From positions 37,635 to 80,408 of the forward strand of contig DAHL01000002.1 in NCBI GenBank assembly GCA_002509225.1: DNA of 42,774 nt. The letters are read 5' to 3'. The notes beneath the pieces were generated by a model. The model had not been told where the DNA came from. It saw only the letters and a list, made by a program, of their open reading frames with translations, and searched no databases. The stretch comes from Euryarchaeota archaeon UBA102 (lineage in GTDB: Archaea; Thermoplasmatota; Poseidoniia; MGIII; CG-Epi1). A program made the position numbers and the translations under genes. Positions 15,798 through 26,800 of this stretch are shown here, in pieces (position 1 is the first letter of the stretch; every line of letters starts with the position of its first letter).

Positions 15798-16898
15798 ATG
15801 GAAATTCCATGGCTTAGTAAAATCAGAGTAGAAATGGAAGCAAAAAATTTAGATATTTTGGCAGTTATTCCAGGTCCAAATATGCAGTATCTTACAGGTC
15901 TAGAATTTCATTTAATGGAGCGTCCAATCGTATTACTCATTTCTCAAACTAGTAATCCCATATTAGTTATTCCACAACTTGAAGAAAATAGAGCTAATAA
16001 ATTAAAAGATTACGAAATTTTTACTTATGATGATTTTAAAGATCCCAAAGAAATTTTCTCAATACTTTCACGTATACACAAAAACTGTACGGTAGGTGTA
16101 GAACGTCGTAGAATCAGATTTTTAGAACTAGATTTATTGGAATCAACTAATATTTCAAAATCATTTACAGATGTAGATGATTTGTTATCATCTCTACGAG
16201 TTCAAAAAACAGAAACAGAAATAGATTGTATCCGCCACGCTGTTAAAATTGCTGAAACTGCATTGACAAATACACTTTCAAACGTTTCTGCAGGTATTAC
16301 TGAGGAAGAAATCGCTTCAGAGTTAACTATTCAATTAATGAGGGAAGGGTCGGGCCACGAATTGCCCTTTTTTCCAATAGTCTCTTCAGGTCCAAGTGCT
16401 GCAGATCCTCATGCTTTTCCTACTAATAAAATTCTCGAACCGGGTGAGATTTTGTTAATCGATTGGGGGGCTTCCAATCAAGCTTTCTTTTCAGATATAA
16501 CACGCGTTTTTCATGTTCCAGGCAAAGAAGTTGATGAAAGATTAATGGAGGCCTTTAATTCTGTTAAAGAGGCCAACAGAGTGGGTAGGGACTTTGCTAA
16601 ACCTGGAGTACTAGCTCAAGATATAGATAGAAAAGTCCGAAAAGTAATAACAGATTCGGGATTTGGAGATTTTTTTATACATAGAACTGGCCACGGCTTA
16701 GGGGTTGAAGTTCATGAACCACCTTATATCAACGAAGGGGATGAAACTATTTTGAAAGAAGGTATGGTTTTTACAATAGAACCGGGAATATATCTACCAG
16801 ATTTAGGTGGAATTCGTATAGAAGATGACGTACTAATCACTAAAGACGGCTCTGAAAGTTTAACCACTCTTTCAAGAGACCTTTGTCCTCTAAGTTAG
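15798..16898 (+). CDS. M24-family Xaa-Pro aminopeptidase-like metallopeptidase
   Basis: 366 aa. N-terminal creatinase-like domain (about 1-140) precedes the pita-bread fold. All five metal ligands are visible: D222 (LIDWGASN), D233 (FFSDITRVF), H299 (TGHGLGVEVHEPP), E328 (TIEPGIY) and E342 (GIRIEDDVL). This is the set of an active dinuclear aminopeptidase, probably Xaa-Pro aminopeptidase or dipeptidase, cytosolic since no signal peptide is seen. The ATG lies 23 nt from a TATA-like box shared with the divergent gene. Its 3' end overlaps only an unlikely upstream extension of the next gene. Confidence 0.92.
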   Translation: MEIPWLSKIRVEMEAKNLDILAVIPGPNMQYLTGLEFHLMERPIVLLISQTSNPILVIPQLEENRANKLKDYEIFTYDDFKDPKEIFSILSRIHKNCTVGVERRRIRFLELDLLESTNISKSFTDVDDLLSSLRVQKTETEIDCIRHAVKIAETALTNTLSNVSAGITEEEIASELTIQLMREGSGHELPFFPIVSSGPSAADPHAFPTNKILEPGEILLIDWGASNQAFFSDITRVFHVPGKEVDERLMEAFNSVKEANRVGRDFAKPGVLAQDIDRKVRKVITDSGFGDFFIHRTGHGLGVEVHEPPYINEGDETILKEGMVFTIEPGIYLPDLGGIRIEDDVLITKDGSESLTTLSRDLCPLS

Positions 16899-16933
16899 AC
16901 ATATTCATCAAAATATTTTTTCCACGAATCTTT

Positions 16934-19900
16934 ATGAAGGCTTCGCCATCATCATCTTTTATGCCTGAAAAGAAAGGGGGAGGTGGAAAATACCTTTCCT
17001 TGGCAATTGCCATAATAATTTTAGCAGCGATTCCTTATTCTCCTTTTTATTCATTTCAATCTTCTCAACATTTAGACCCAGAGACTACCAATACAGATGA
17101 TAATCTACCCACTCTCGATTATGATAATGACGGTATGCCTGATTGGTGGGAAATTCAAAATGGCCTTAATTGGATGGACGCAACTGATGCATTATTAGAT
17201 TTCGAAAATCCATATTGTTTAGTTCCACGTTATGATGGCAGCGGTAATATCATCGATTATGAAACCTATTATGATGTTACAGAATCACAATGTATTGCTT
17301 CTGGCGGTGAGTGGTTTTTTGAGGGTGATGGTTACGATTTTAATAATAATGGCATAATCGAAGAAGATGAAATGTTTACCAATTTAATGGAATGGGAAAT
17401 GTCTGAACTTTATGGAAATTCAACGGATCCTAATAGCAATGATACAGATGGCGACGGTATGCCAGATGGGTGGGAATGGTATTACGGTCTAAATCCTCTT
17501 TCACCATACGATGCAGATATAGATTTCGACAACGATGGTCACGATTTCGATAGAGATGGCAACATTTCAGAAAATGAAACATTCACCAATTTGGAAGAAT
17601 ATTTGAATGGCACCAGCCCTTTATCGCCTGATTCTGACGATGATCAAATGCCAGATGGCTGGGAAGTTTATTACAATTTGAATCCGTTGTATTATCCAGA
17701 TGCCCTAAACGATACTGATCAAGATGGCTGGGATGTAGATAATGATGGTGAATTAGATTATATTGAATTTTACAATAATAGAATGGAATATCATAATGAC
17801 ACTAATCCTTTGGAAATCGATACAGAAAATGATACAATGCAAGATGGTTGGGAGGTAATCTACGGGTTAGATCCACTTTACAATGATTTTGACAATGATT
17901 TAGAATCCGATTCGCTTCGTAATGGTAGGGAATTCAATAATTCTTTATATCCTTCTGATTGGACTGACGCAGACGGTCTTTTCACAACTAGACCTGATTT
18001 AAACGATACTGACTTGGACGGTCTTGACGATATTATAGAACTTAGAGATTATTTAACAGATCCAACTTCTAACGATACAGATGGTGACGGTATGCCGGAT
18101 GGTTGGGAAGTTCATTATAATTTAAACCCACTAGATCCATTGGATGCAAATTTAGATGGCGACGAATACTGTATCAATAATCAAAATCATTTCATAACTG
18201 CAGAAAACGAAAGTATCTGCGAATTATCTGAAGGTGTCTGGCACATCGGCGATGGTTTCGACAGTGATAATGATGGTGAATTGCAACAAAATGAATTTTT
18301 TACTAATTTAGAAGAATATCAAAGCGGTACAAATCCCTGGTCTCCAGATAGTGATGGTTATTGTTCAGACTCTTCAGGAAATCTAATTATTCTAACTTCT
18401 GAAGAATCATGCATGACTGAAAAATACCTCAATGAAGGTAAATATTGGGCTTCTCCATTAACAATCCTATCTGAAGATTGGACTTCTATGGATTTGTCTC
18501 TGTCTATTTTTACTATTGATGAAAATAATAATATGTCAGAAGGCTATCCCGTTGACGTCTATATTATGCCAGTAGATGAGTTTAATTATTTCTATGTAAA
18601 TGATTTAAATTTCAATTATACAAATTCTTGGGAAAGTGTAATTCAAACAGAAATAAGTTTTTCATATCCTGATACTGAAACATATGTATTGGTTATCGAT
18701 AATTTAGATTTTCATGGTTGGGGATTCGATTCTTTAAGATATAGTGGGATAGATCAATTTTCAGATACCATCCCTCAATCTGATGTTTATTTCAATTTTG
18801 AAAACACATGGCATACTGAGGTTGGAGATGGAATTTTAGACGGCTGGGAACATAATTACAATCTAGATCCTTCTAATGTTTACGACTCCTTTTTAGATCC
18901 AGATAATGATGGTTGGGACTTCAACCACGATGGCACAATCTATGTCGATGAACGGTTCATAAATTTAGAGGAATTCAAAAATGGAACTAAACCATTCGAT
19001 AGAGATACGGATGATGATATCATGTTTGATGGTTGGGAAGTTTACTATAATTCTAGTACATACAAATGTGAAGGATGCCTTCTAAGTCCTCTGAATCCAT
19101 TTGATGCAGAGTACGACTCTGACGTTGATGGCTTTTACGTAAATTATACTAATTTAGAGATAGATCATATACATATCAACGTTCAAGAATTCATAGCCGA
19201 TACGGATCCTTGGTTAGCTGACACAGATAATGACACAATGCTCGATGGTTGGGAATATTGGTGGGGTCTAGATCCTAGAAATGCTAGTGATGCTTGGATA
19301 GATACGGACGGAGATGAACTTCTAAATCGTTTAGAACATAACAATACAGCTTTCGGCTCAAATTATACTGAAGTAGATGGGATTCTTTTGACTATTCCTA
19401 CTCTTAATGATACCGATCAAGATGGATTAAGCGATTATTTGGAATTATCAGTCGCGTTAACTGATCCGACTTATCATGATACAGATGGTGATGGAATGCC
19501 AGATGGTTGGGAATGGCTTTACGGTTTAGATCCTCTAAATGCAAGTGATGCAGATATCGATTCTGATAATGACGGTTTCGATTTGGATGGAAATGGCTCT
19601 ATAGATGAATCCGAATTATTTACCAATCTCCAAGAATATCTAAACGGTACTAATCCTATTGTTAAAGATACAGATGAAGACGGCATGGATGACGGTTGGG
19701 AGGTTTATTTCCTTTTAGATCCTTTAGATTCTGCAGATGCTTACTACGATGAAGATAAAGACGAATTGATGAATCTTTTTGAATTCAATAATTCACTATT
19801 CGAAGGCTACGAAGAATCCTTTGAAGACGCTTTACATGGAATAGACAATCTTACTTGGTCCAATCCTTCAATCGGAGATACAGATGGGGACGGTTTATTC

Positions 19901-20728
19901 GATTTCGACGAAGTAAATGGAACTTTCGGCCATATAACAGACCCAAGTAATTACGATACAGATGGAGATGGTATTGATGATAAGTGGGAAGTGGATTATG
20001 ATATAGATCCTCGAGATCCAGAAGATGCAGACGAAGATTATGATAACGATGGTCACGATTTCGATCGCAATGGTCTAATACAAGGAACTGAAAGATTCAC
20101 TAATTATAATGAATATTTGAATAGTACAGATCCAAGAAATCCAGATACTGACGGCGATGGGATTTTAGATGGCTGGGAGTCTTTTTACGGTCATCAAGCG
20201 TCTTTGATATGGGAAGTCTGTGTTGATAGAAATGAAACTAATCCAGAATATCAAAAGAACAAAGAAAGGTGCATAAGTCCTCTAGATAGTAGGGATGCTG
20301 ACTGGGATGCAGATAATGATGGTTACGACTCAGATGGAGAAAGAGAAGGTCAAGGTAACGGGGAAATAAGTACAGAAGAGAAATATACAAATTTAGAAGA
20401 ATATCTAAATAATACAAACCCCTCTAATCCCGATACCGATGGTGACGGTTGTCCCGATGGATGGGAAGTATTTTGGGAGAATTGGCGTATAGAGAATGGA
20501 GAAACAGAAGGCTTCGATCCACTTGATCCATCTGACGGGTCTCTAAATTATGACGGCGATGGAATCACTATCAATGGAACTTGGTATGACTATACTAATT
20601 CAGATGAATACAATTATGCCGGTGAAGTGGGTGAACAATGCTGTTTCAATCCCTATTTAATTGATTCAGATGAAGACGGTTTAGGTGATGGATGGGAGGC
20701 TTATTGGGGTACTGATTGGCCTGAATAA
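16934..20728 (+). CDS. Giant calcium-repeat surface protein (thrombospondin type 3-like repeats)
   Basis: About 1264 aa from ATG 16934 (ATG 16961 also possible). After a short basic N-terminus comes one hydrophobic signal/anchor segment (YLSLAIAIIILAAIPY), then nearly the whole protein is repeats of the type DTDGDGMPDGWE...LNPLD, each bearing DxDxDG calcium-binding turns. I count 14 DGWE-like units. A repeat-poor insert of about 120 residues (near 18.45-18.83 kb) looks like a small beta domain. Several Cys pairs lie in inserts (for example YC...SGNI...QC...GGEW). NxT/S sequons are frequent. The C-terminus stops in a repeat (GTDWPE) with no anchor. Presumed exported; function inferred as calcium-stabilised surface fibre or adhesion. 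It precedes the transglutaminase gene by 133 nt. Confidence 0.82.
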   Translation: MKASPSSSFMPEKKGGGGKYLSLAIAIIILAAIPYSPFYSFQSSQHLDPETTNTDDNLPTLDYDNDGMPDWWEIQNGLNWMDATDALLDFENPYCLVPRYDGSGNIIDYETYYDVTESQCIASGGEWFFEGDGYDFNNNGIIEEDEMFTNLMEWEMSELYGNSTDPNSNDTDGDGMPDGWEWYYGLNPLSPYDADIDFDNDGHDFDRDGNISENETFTNLEEYLNGTSPLSPDSDDDQMPDGWEVYYNLNPLYYPDALNDTDQDGWDVDNDGELDYIEFYNNRMEYHNDTNPLEIDTENDTMQDGWEVIYGLDPLYNDFDNDLESDSLRNGREFNNSLYPSDWTDADGLFTTRPDLNDTDLDGLDDIIELRDYLTDPTSNDTDGDGMPDGWEVHYNLNPLDPLDANLDGDEYCINNQNHFITAENESICELSEGVWHIGDGFDSDNDGELQQNEFFTNLEEYQSGTNPWSPDSDGYCSDSSGNLIILTSEESCMTEKYLNEGKYWASPLTILSEDWTSMDLSLSIFTIDENNNMSEGYPVDVYIMPVDEFNYFYVNDLNFNYTNSWESVIQTEISFSYPDTETYVLVIDNLDFHGWGFDSLRYSGIDQFSDTIPQSDVYFNFENTWHTEVGDGILDGWEHNYNLDPSNVYDSFLDPDNDGWDFNHDGTIYVDERFINLEEFKNGTKPFDRDTDDDIMFDGWEVYYNSSTYKCEGCLLSPLNPFDAEYDSDVDGFYVNYTNLEIDHIHINVQEFIADTDPWLADTDNDTMLDGWEYWWGLDPRNASDAWIDTDGDELLNRLEHNNTAFGSNYTEVDGILLTIPTLNDTDQDGLSDYLELSVALTDPTYHDTDGDGMPDGWEWLYGLDPLNASDADIDSDNDGFDLDGNGSIDESELFTNLQEYLNGTNPIVKDTDEDGMDDGWEVYFLLDPLDSADAYYDEDKDELMNLFEFNNSLFEGYEESFEDALHGIDNLTWSNPSIGDTDGDGLFDFDEVNGTFGHITDPSNYDTDGDGIDDKWEVDYDIDPRDPEDADEDYDNDGHDFDRNGLIQGTERFTNYNEYLNSTDPRNPDTDGDGILDGWESFYGHQASLIWEVCVDRNETNPEYQKNKERCISPLDSRDADWDADNDGYDSDGEREGQGNGEISTEEKYTNLEEYLNNTNPSNPDTDGDGCPDGWEVFWENWRIENGETEGFDPLDPSDGSLNYDGDGITINGTWYDYTNSDEYNYAGEVGEQCCFNPYLIDSDEDGLGDGWEAYWGTDWPE
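17130..20710 (+). repeat. Intragenic tandem repeats encoding 14 DGWE-containing units
   Basis: The coding repeat centred on GATGGTTGGGAA-like sequence recurs near 17.14, 17.46, 17.65, 17.84, 18.10, 18.84, 19.03, 19.24, 19.50, 19.69, 19.98, 20.17, 20.46 and 20.69 kb. Several neighbouring spacings are 187-191 nt (63 codons), others 216-324 nt where inserts occur, and one of about 745 nt spans the non-repeat domain. Protein sequence is conserved better than DNA, so the copies are not recent duplications. Confidence 0.75.
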
Positions 20729-20733
20729 GGAGT

Positions 20734-20865
20734 ATGATTTTTATGAGTTTAAAGACATTCAATCCAAGATTTTTTTTGAAGAACATTTATAACAGTATAT
20801 TTCTGTACTCAATACATATGAGTTCTATTAAACAGTCTAGATTTAGTTTTGGAGGTATTTTTTGA
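20734..20865 (+). CDS. Possible 43-aa small ORF bridging the two surface-protein genes
   Basis: ATG at 20734 (or in-frame ATG at 20743) opens a 43-codon frame that ends in TGA at 20863-20865, overlapping the TTG start of the next gene (TTGA). The upstream gene's stop is followed directly by GGAG, about 10 nt before the second ATG. The product would be basic and aromatic with no recognisable domain. The same stretch holds an ATTTATAAC TATA-like element (about 20785-20793), so it may simply be a promoter/leader region. Low confidence as a gene. Confidence 0.25.
   Translation: MIFMSLKTFNPRFFLKNIYNSIFLYSIHMSSIKQSRFSFGGIF
20785..20793 (+). promoter_or_regulatory. TATA-like box upstream of transglutaminase operon
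   Basis: ATTTATAAC in the 133-nt gap. With initiation about 25 nt downstream it would give a leader of roughly 45-50 nt before the TTG at 20862, consistent with this gene having a Shine-Dalgarno sequence, unlike the leaderless genes elsewhere in the window. Confidence 0.45.
20851..20856 (+). promoter_or_regulatory. Strong Shine-Dalgarno GGAGGT deciding a TTG start
   Basis: GGAGGT is followed by 5 nt and TTG at 20862, after which a clear signal peptide begins (basic start, then a hydrophobic core). It is the most complete ribosome binding site in the window and supports the TTG start. Confidence 0.7.
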
Positions 20866-23800
20866 GAGGAAAATCTCGTATCTGGGCAATTTTTCTAGTT
20901 TTGTTATTCAATCCTTTCGTATTAGCTGATTTCGAACCGGATTCAGACGACGATTCCGATGGCTGGGACTGTGATGGTGATGGGGTTGTAGAGCCATTTA
21001 CCAATTTAGATGAATTCAATGCAAACACTAATCCTCTAGATCCCGATACAGATGATGACGGTACATGGGATGGTTGGGAGGTCTGTTACGATTTTAACCC
21101 ATTAGATTCTAGCGACGGTACTGAAGACAGCGATTTTGACAATTTACAAAATTGGCAGGAATTTCTAAACAGTACACACCCACGTAATTCTGATACAGAC
21201 AACGACGATATTCCAGATGACTGGGAAGTAAGCTATAGTACGAACGTATTAGGTTTAGATGGTTGTATGAGTCCTTTAGATCCTTCCGATGCAAGCCAAG
21301 ATTTAGATGGTGATAATCTAACCGGTCTTGAAGAATATCAATTAAATACAAATCCTTGTGATGCAGATAGTGATGATGATGGAAACAATGATGACAATGA
21401 CCCTCCTCCAGTAGATCCAGGTGACGGAGATGATGAAAGTCCACCAGATACAGGAAGTACTGATGGCAATCCTCCTATGTATGAGTACTGCGAACCGGCT
21501 CTTGGACAAGAGAAGAGATGGTCTGTTAAAGATTCAGTCAACCCAGACAATTATGGGATGTATAGCTACGGTTGGGCAAATGATGAAGAACCAACAGAAA
21601 TCCCCGTTACAAATAATTGGGATCACACTTACGTTTTTGATTGTTGGATATGGAATAATATAACTGTAGCTCCAGATGAATATGCTGCAATACCTTCTCC
21701 ATCTCCGCAATCTGAAATAATAGCTTATGAAGTTGTAGATTCAAATGTCGAATTGGCTTTCTTTGTAGACGGCACTGAGAATTATTACATTCAACCTACA
21801 AATATGTTTGCAGAAGATGATATTGAATTGAAATATTGGATAGGTACAGATGGTTCTTACTTCGAATACAAGCAACTCGGTTATGATTTCAGCAACGTTC
21901 CAGATGATTTGACAGTTGATGACATACCCCAAGATTCTTCTGAAACCTTTCCAAAACCTTTCCCACACTCAGAGCTGGATATCAAGGTGCAAGAATTTTT
22001 ACAATATAGGAATAATACTACTAATGAAATAGTCAATCCTTCTCTGTATAATTTATGGCCTGAAGATGGAGAAAAAGAGACTAATCTAAAATTAATAGCA
22101 GACAATTTAACCAATTATTTTTCTGCCTTTACAGAAGGTGACGGCGATGTACCAGATCCCGAAGATCCTTGGGATATTTATCAAACCATATGTGTAAATG
22201 GTATCGGAGCTTGTAGACACCGCTCTTTCGCATTTTTCGTAACTGCTAATGCTTTGGAGTTGCCAACTAGATATGTTTCTAACGAAGGTCATGCTTTCGT
22301 TGAGGTATATATCCCAAGTACCAGCGATTCATATAATGTGGATGATTGGAAAATCAATAATTTAGGTGGTACAGGAGGTAGTACTGATTTCCCAAGACCA
22401 GATGACGATGAGTGTGAAGACACTTTCCGTTTCGGTCGAGATGATCCAGAAGCAATCGCTTTCATGTGTGGCGATGAGATTAATGTAGTTCTTGAGGGGA
22501 TATCTCCATCTCTTCCAAATTCAGTAGATAAGCTCGGATATGAGGAAGGGGATGATGATGGTACAAATTTAGTCGTTACTGGTTATGTTGAAACTATGAA
22601 TGGTACTCCATTGGCAGATGTACAAATCGGATTGGGTATGAGAGATTTTGATGACGCTTATGATTTTGTTGATATGGGTAGTACTACTTCAGATGCTGCC
22701 GGTACATTTTCGGCAGAGCTTACTGTTCCTGCCGGTATCAGAGTTGGAACTACAAAGGTGTATGCCGCATCTTACAGTGCAGGTTACAAACACCATGACA
22801 ATATTACAGATTTCCATCTTACTGTTGTAGATTCAGACACTGCAGTATTTGCAGATATACCATCTTCAATAGCTAATGGAGATACTTTGGTTATTACTGG
22901 AGTTTTAAACGACATAGGTGGTTTGGAATTATCTAATCAATCTGTATCTTTTTACATGACTCAGAGCCAGCAAGGTAGTAGTACAGAGTGTTATCAGTCA
23001 TGGTGGGGTGGAACTGAATATTGCTACATGGGCAATGCTACCACTGATGAAATGGGCAATTATGTTTGGGATGATCATACTTGGGGTGGTTGCGTATATG
23101 GAGACAGCGAATATTGTGGCAACAGAACTGGTACTTGGAATCTCATCGTTTATTTCCCAGGTTCTGCAAACTTACGTAGCAGCTACGTATCTGATGAAAT
23201 CAGAGTTAAAGAAGAAACTGTAGATTTAGAAGCTGAAATAACTCCTTTAGTAACAATAGTGGGCGAAGAGTTCACAGTTATTGGTAATATTTCAGAAGCA
23301 GCAGTAAACAACGGTAGCATAGTTATTTCATTTAACGATGAAGAATGGGGATCATTCACTCCTACTGAATCAAATTTTACTTTCAATGTAACTACACCTT
23401 CTAATATTGAAGTTGGAAATTATACTATATCTGTCAAATTTCAACCAAATGACGATGAAGATGGAGAACTGTATCCGGAAGAAGTAGTACCTCTTGAGAT
23501 TCGTGTTAGGGGCACTTCCACACTTTCATTAGATATAATTGGCATAATCTTACGAGGTCAAACTGCATATCTAAACGGCACTCTCGTTAATCATTTAAGT
23601 GAAGGGTTAGCAGACAACTCAGTTACAATTTACTGGTCCGGTTCAGAGCTTGGAACACTCATTACAGATTCTAATGGTTTCTTTTCTTATGAACATTTCC
23701 TAGATTTGAATGAAACACTGGGTGTTAATAACTGGTCAGCTGCATTCAATGACACTTATTGGTATGTAGGTTCTACTGCTGAGAAACAAGTTGTTGTAAA

Positions 23801-26800
23801 ACAACAACCAATATTAGTTTTAGATAATGAGGTTCAATCCTTCTTTTCAGAACACGGCTTCTGGGTAAACGGAACTATAACTGCAGACAACGGCTCTGCT
23901 TTCCCAAGTTCTTTAGGTTTATTCTGGGATCCCAGTTCTAACTTTTTGCCAAAACTAAACTTCGACACAGATGAAAATGGAACTTTCTCTTTCTATTATA
24001 CGCCAGAAATGGTCTGGCTTCAAGAGGAGGATGTCGGTAACCACACTGTTCGAATACAGTATGATTCTGTCGGTTATAATGAATCAACACACGAAGATAT
24101 GTTTGTCGAACTCCATAGAAAAGTAACTCTTGATATCGATGAAGGAAGTGACTCTAAGAGGGGTAATACAATTACAATTTCCGGTTCTGCCAGAGTTAAC
24201 GATTCGTCAATGTATCCTATATCTGGTTTGCCTATTGAATTGGAGTGGAGTCAAACAGGCGTTTCATTTTCAATTGGTAACGTTACTACTAATTCTGATG
24301 GTACATTCTTTTACGATTTCACCATTCCAGATAGTGCTCAATTAGGGGAAGTTAAAATTTTCGCAGTTTACAATAGCACAAATGCAGATTTCAGATTTTA
24401 TGAAAGCCCAGTCCAGGTCGAAACTAACTATCGCATCTTTGCTGATGTGGTGATAACTATAGAAGAATATAGCGCATATAGAGGAGATATAATATGGTTC
24501 AATGGAACCTTGTTGGATGATGTAGGAAATTCAGTTCCAGAAGAATTGGCCGAAGTTTATGTTTTCTGGGGGGGTAGCTCTGTTCCTAAATTTACAATAA
24601 ACTCTTTTAATGAAACAGGTCATTTTTCTTATGCCTATAATCCAATAGAAGATAACGAAAACCAAAATTTAGGCCCTATTGAGATAACAGCAAATTTCTA
24701 TGGTATCCAATATTATAATGATGCTGAAACTACTTCAACAGTATATATTTGGGGTTATACTGAAATTACATTTACCGATTTTACATCTATAGTTACTTCT
24801 GGAGATATAATTTATTTTTCCGGAAATGTAACTAATGATTTGGAAGAAAATATTACAATATTAGTTGACTTTTATCTCAATGACACTTTACGTATTTCAG
24901 TTCAAGCAATAGATGGTGTATTCAGCGGTGCATACCAAGTTCCTATAGATGAGCCTAAAGGAGATGTTTCCTTTAACGCTACTACAGTTCCAGATTCTGC
25001 ATATTTGGAATCAGATACAGATACAGTCTCTATTCGTATTCAAAGAGCAACACAGTTCGAGCTTGATTGGAATGGTGGTTACAGAGAAGAGAATTCAACA
25101 GTTTCTGGATATCTACGAGATTCCTCAGGAAGCGGTTTACATAATCAAACCATTTCTGTATTGTTAGATGGTACTCTTTTGGAAAATATAACTACTGAAC
25201 AATTTGGATTATTTACTTACAATTTAACCAATCCTTCTGAATTAGGTAATTACACGATAAGTGTTGAATTTATGGGAACTGATTATTATCTTTCATCTAA
25301 TACGTCTACCAGTGCAAAAATTATCTCTTCCACTTCTATTTTCACACAGCCAATAGAAGCTACCAGATCATATTCTTTCGATGTTTCTGCTATATTGATT
25401 GATGATAAAGGCATACCTGTCGCAGGTCAGGAAGTAACCGTTAAGATATTTGAAATAGATTATACTTTAGTAACTAATGATGATGGTTTAGCTTCAATAA
25501 CATTGAATTTATCTGCAGAAACTCCATGGCACAACTCAACAATGTTAGGCGTTTCTAATGCTGAATGGACTTATACAGGTTCTGAATTTTATGAACCTTC
25601 AGAAGCACTTCAGCAAGTAACGATATATGCTGCAACTTTCATTTCTCTCGAAGTTTCCGATTTCGTTATAGCTGGTAATAATTTACATATCCAAGGTTAC
25701 ATAATCGACGACTTGAATTCAGGTTTCGAAACAGAACTTTCAATATTTTTACCAGATGGTGTCATTAATATTACAAGTAGCTCTTCTGGTTTCTTCCAGT
25801 ATAACTATCTAACTCCATTGGAAGTCGAAGCAGGAATTTATGTTCTTAATGTTTCCTTTGAAGGTTCTTCAGTATACTTCGGCTCTTCTGATTCAGACGA
25901 ATTCAGAGTTATTCATGATACGGTCATTTCTCTAGAGACTACCGAAGCTACTCTAAACACTACTAATTACATAGAGGGTACTGTATTGGATCAATTAGGC
26001 CGTCCAGTTGACAATATAACTGTTCATATTACATTGAATAATTTAACAACAACTTTTGGACAAACAGATTCTAACGGCTCTTTCTCTTTACCATTCTATA
26101 TACCTTCTTCACACGGCATAGGTCCAAGTTATCTTTTCATTAACGTAACTTCAACTGATATTTATTTCGGAAATATTTCTGATGGAACTATCGTTCTCAA
26201 TTCAATTACCGTATTAGAAATTTCAACACCTATAGCATTAGAACCTGATCAAGATTTTACAGGTACTATTACACTTTTGATGGAAGAGGGAACTCCTGTA
26301 AGTAATGGAAGTCTAATAGTTGAATTGTACAATATTAATATGGAAGCACCTTCCAAAGTCCTTGTAACTACCGATGAAAACGGTGTTGCAAAATTCGACG
26401 CATCCTTTTCGGGCAATCAAACAATACCAATGAATATCACTGTTTATTATAACGGAGGAGAATATCTTTTAGAATCTTCTACGAGCTCATCAATAGTTTA
26501 TAGGGCTCCGGAAGTTCCTATTAACATATTCCCTTACATTGCAGTTCTAGTTGCAATTTTGGGTGTTATAGGTTCAGTTTACGGATATAATTGGTATAAG
26601 AATAGACATCTAAGGGAATTAAAGGATATAATAGCTTCAACTGCCGATTCTTTAGTTGATGATAGTGATTATAGACAAATAATTCTTAATTCATACAAAA
26701 AGATGTGCAGAGTTCTTCAGTCTCATGGATATCTAAGACGTTCATTCGAAACCGTCAGAGAATTCGAAAAAGCACTTCAACAAGCAATACCTATTGATCA

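Noticed and set aside
20700..20870. The two giant calcium-repeat genes as one gene split by a frameshift
   Set aside because: The frames differ by one, but the 133-nt gap has no repeat-like coding sequence in any frame, and the second gene has its own SD and signal peptide. A split would have to remove more than a frame change.
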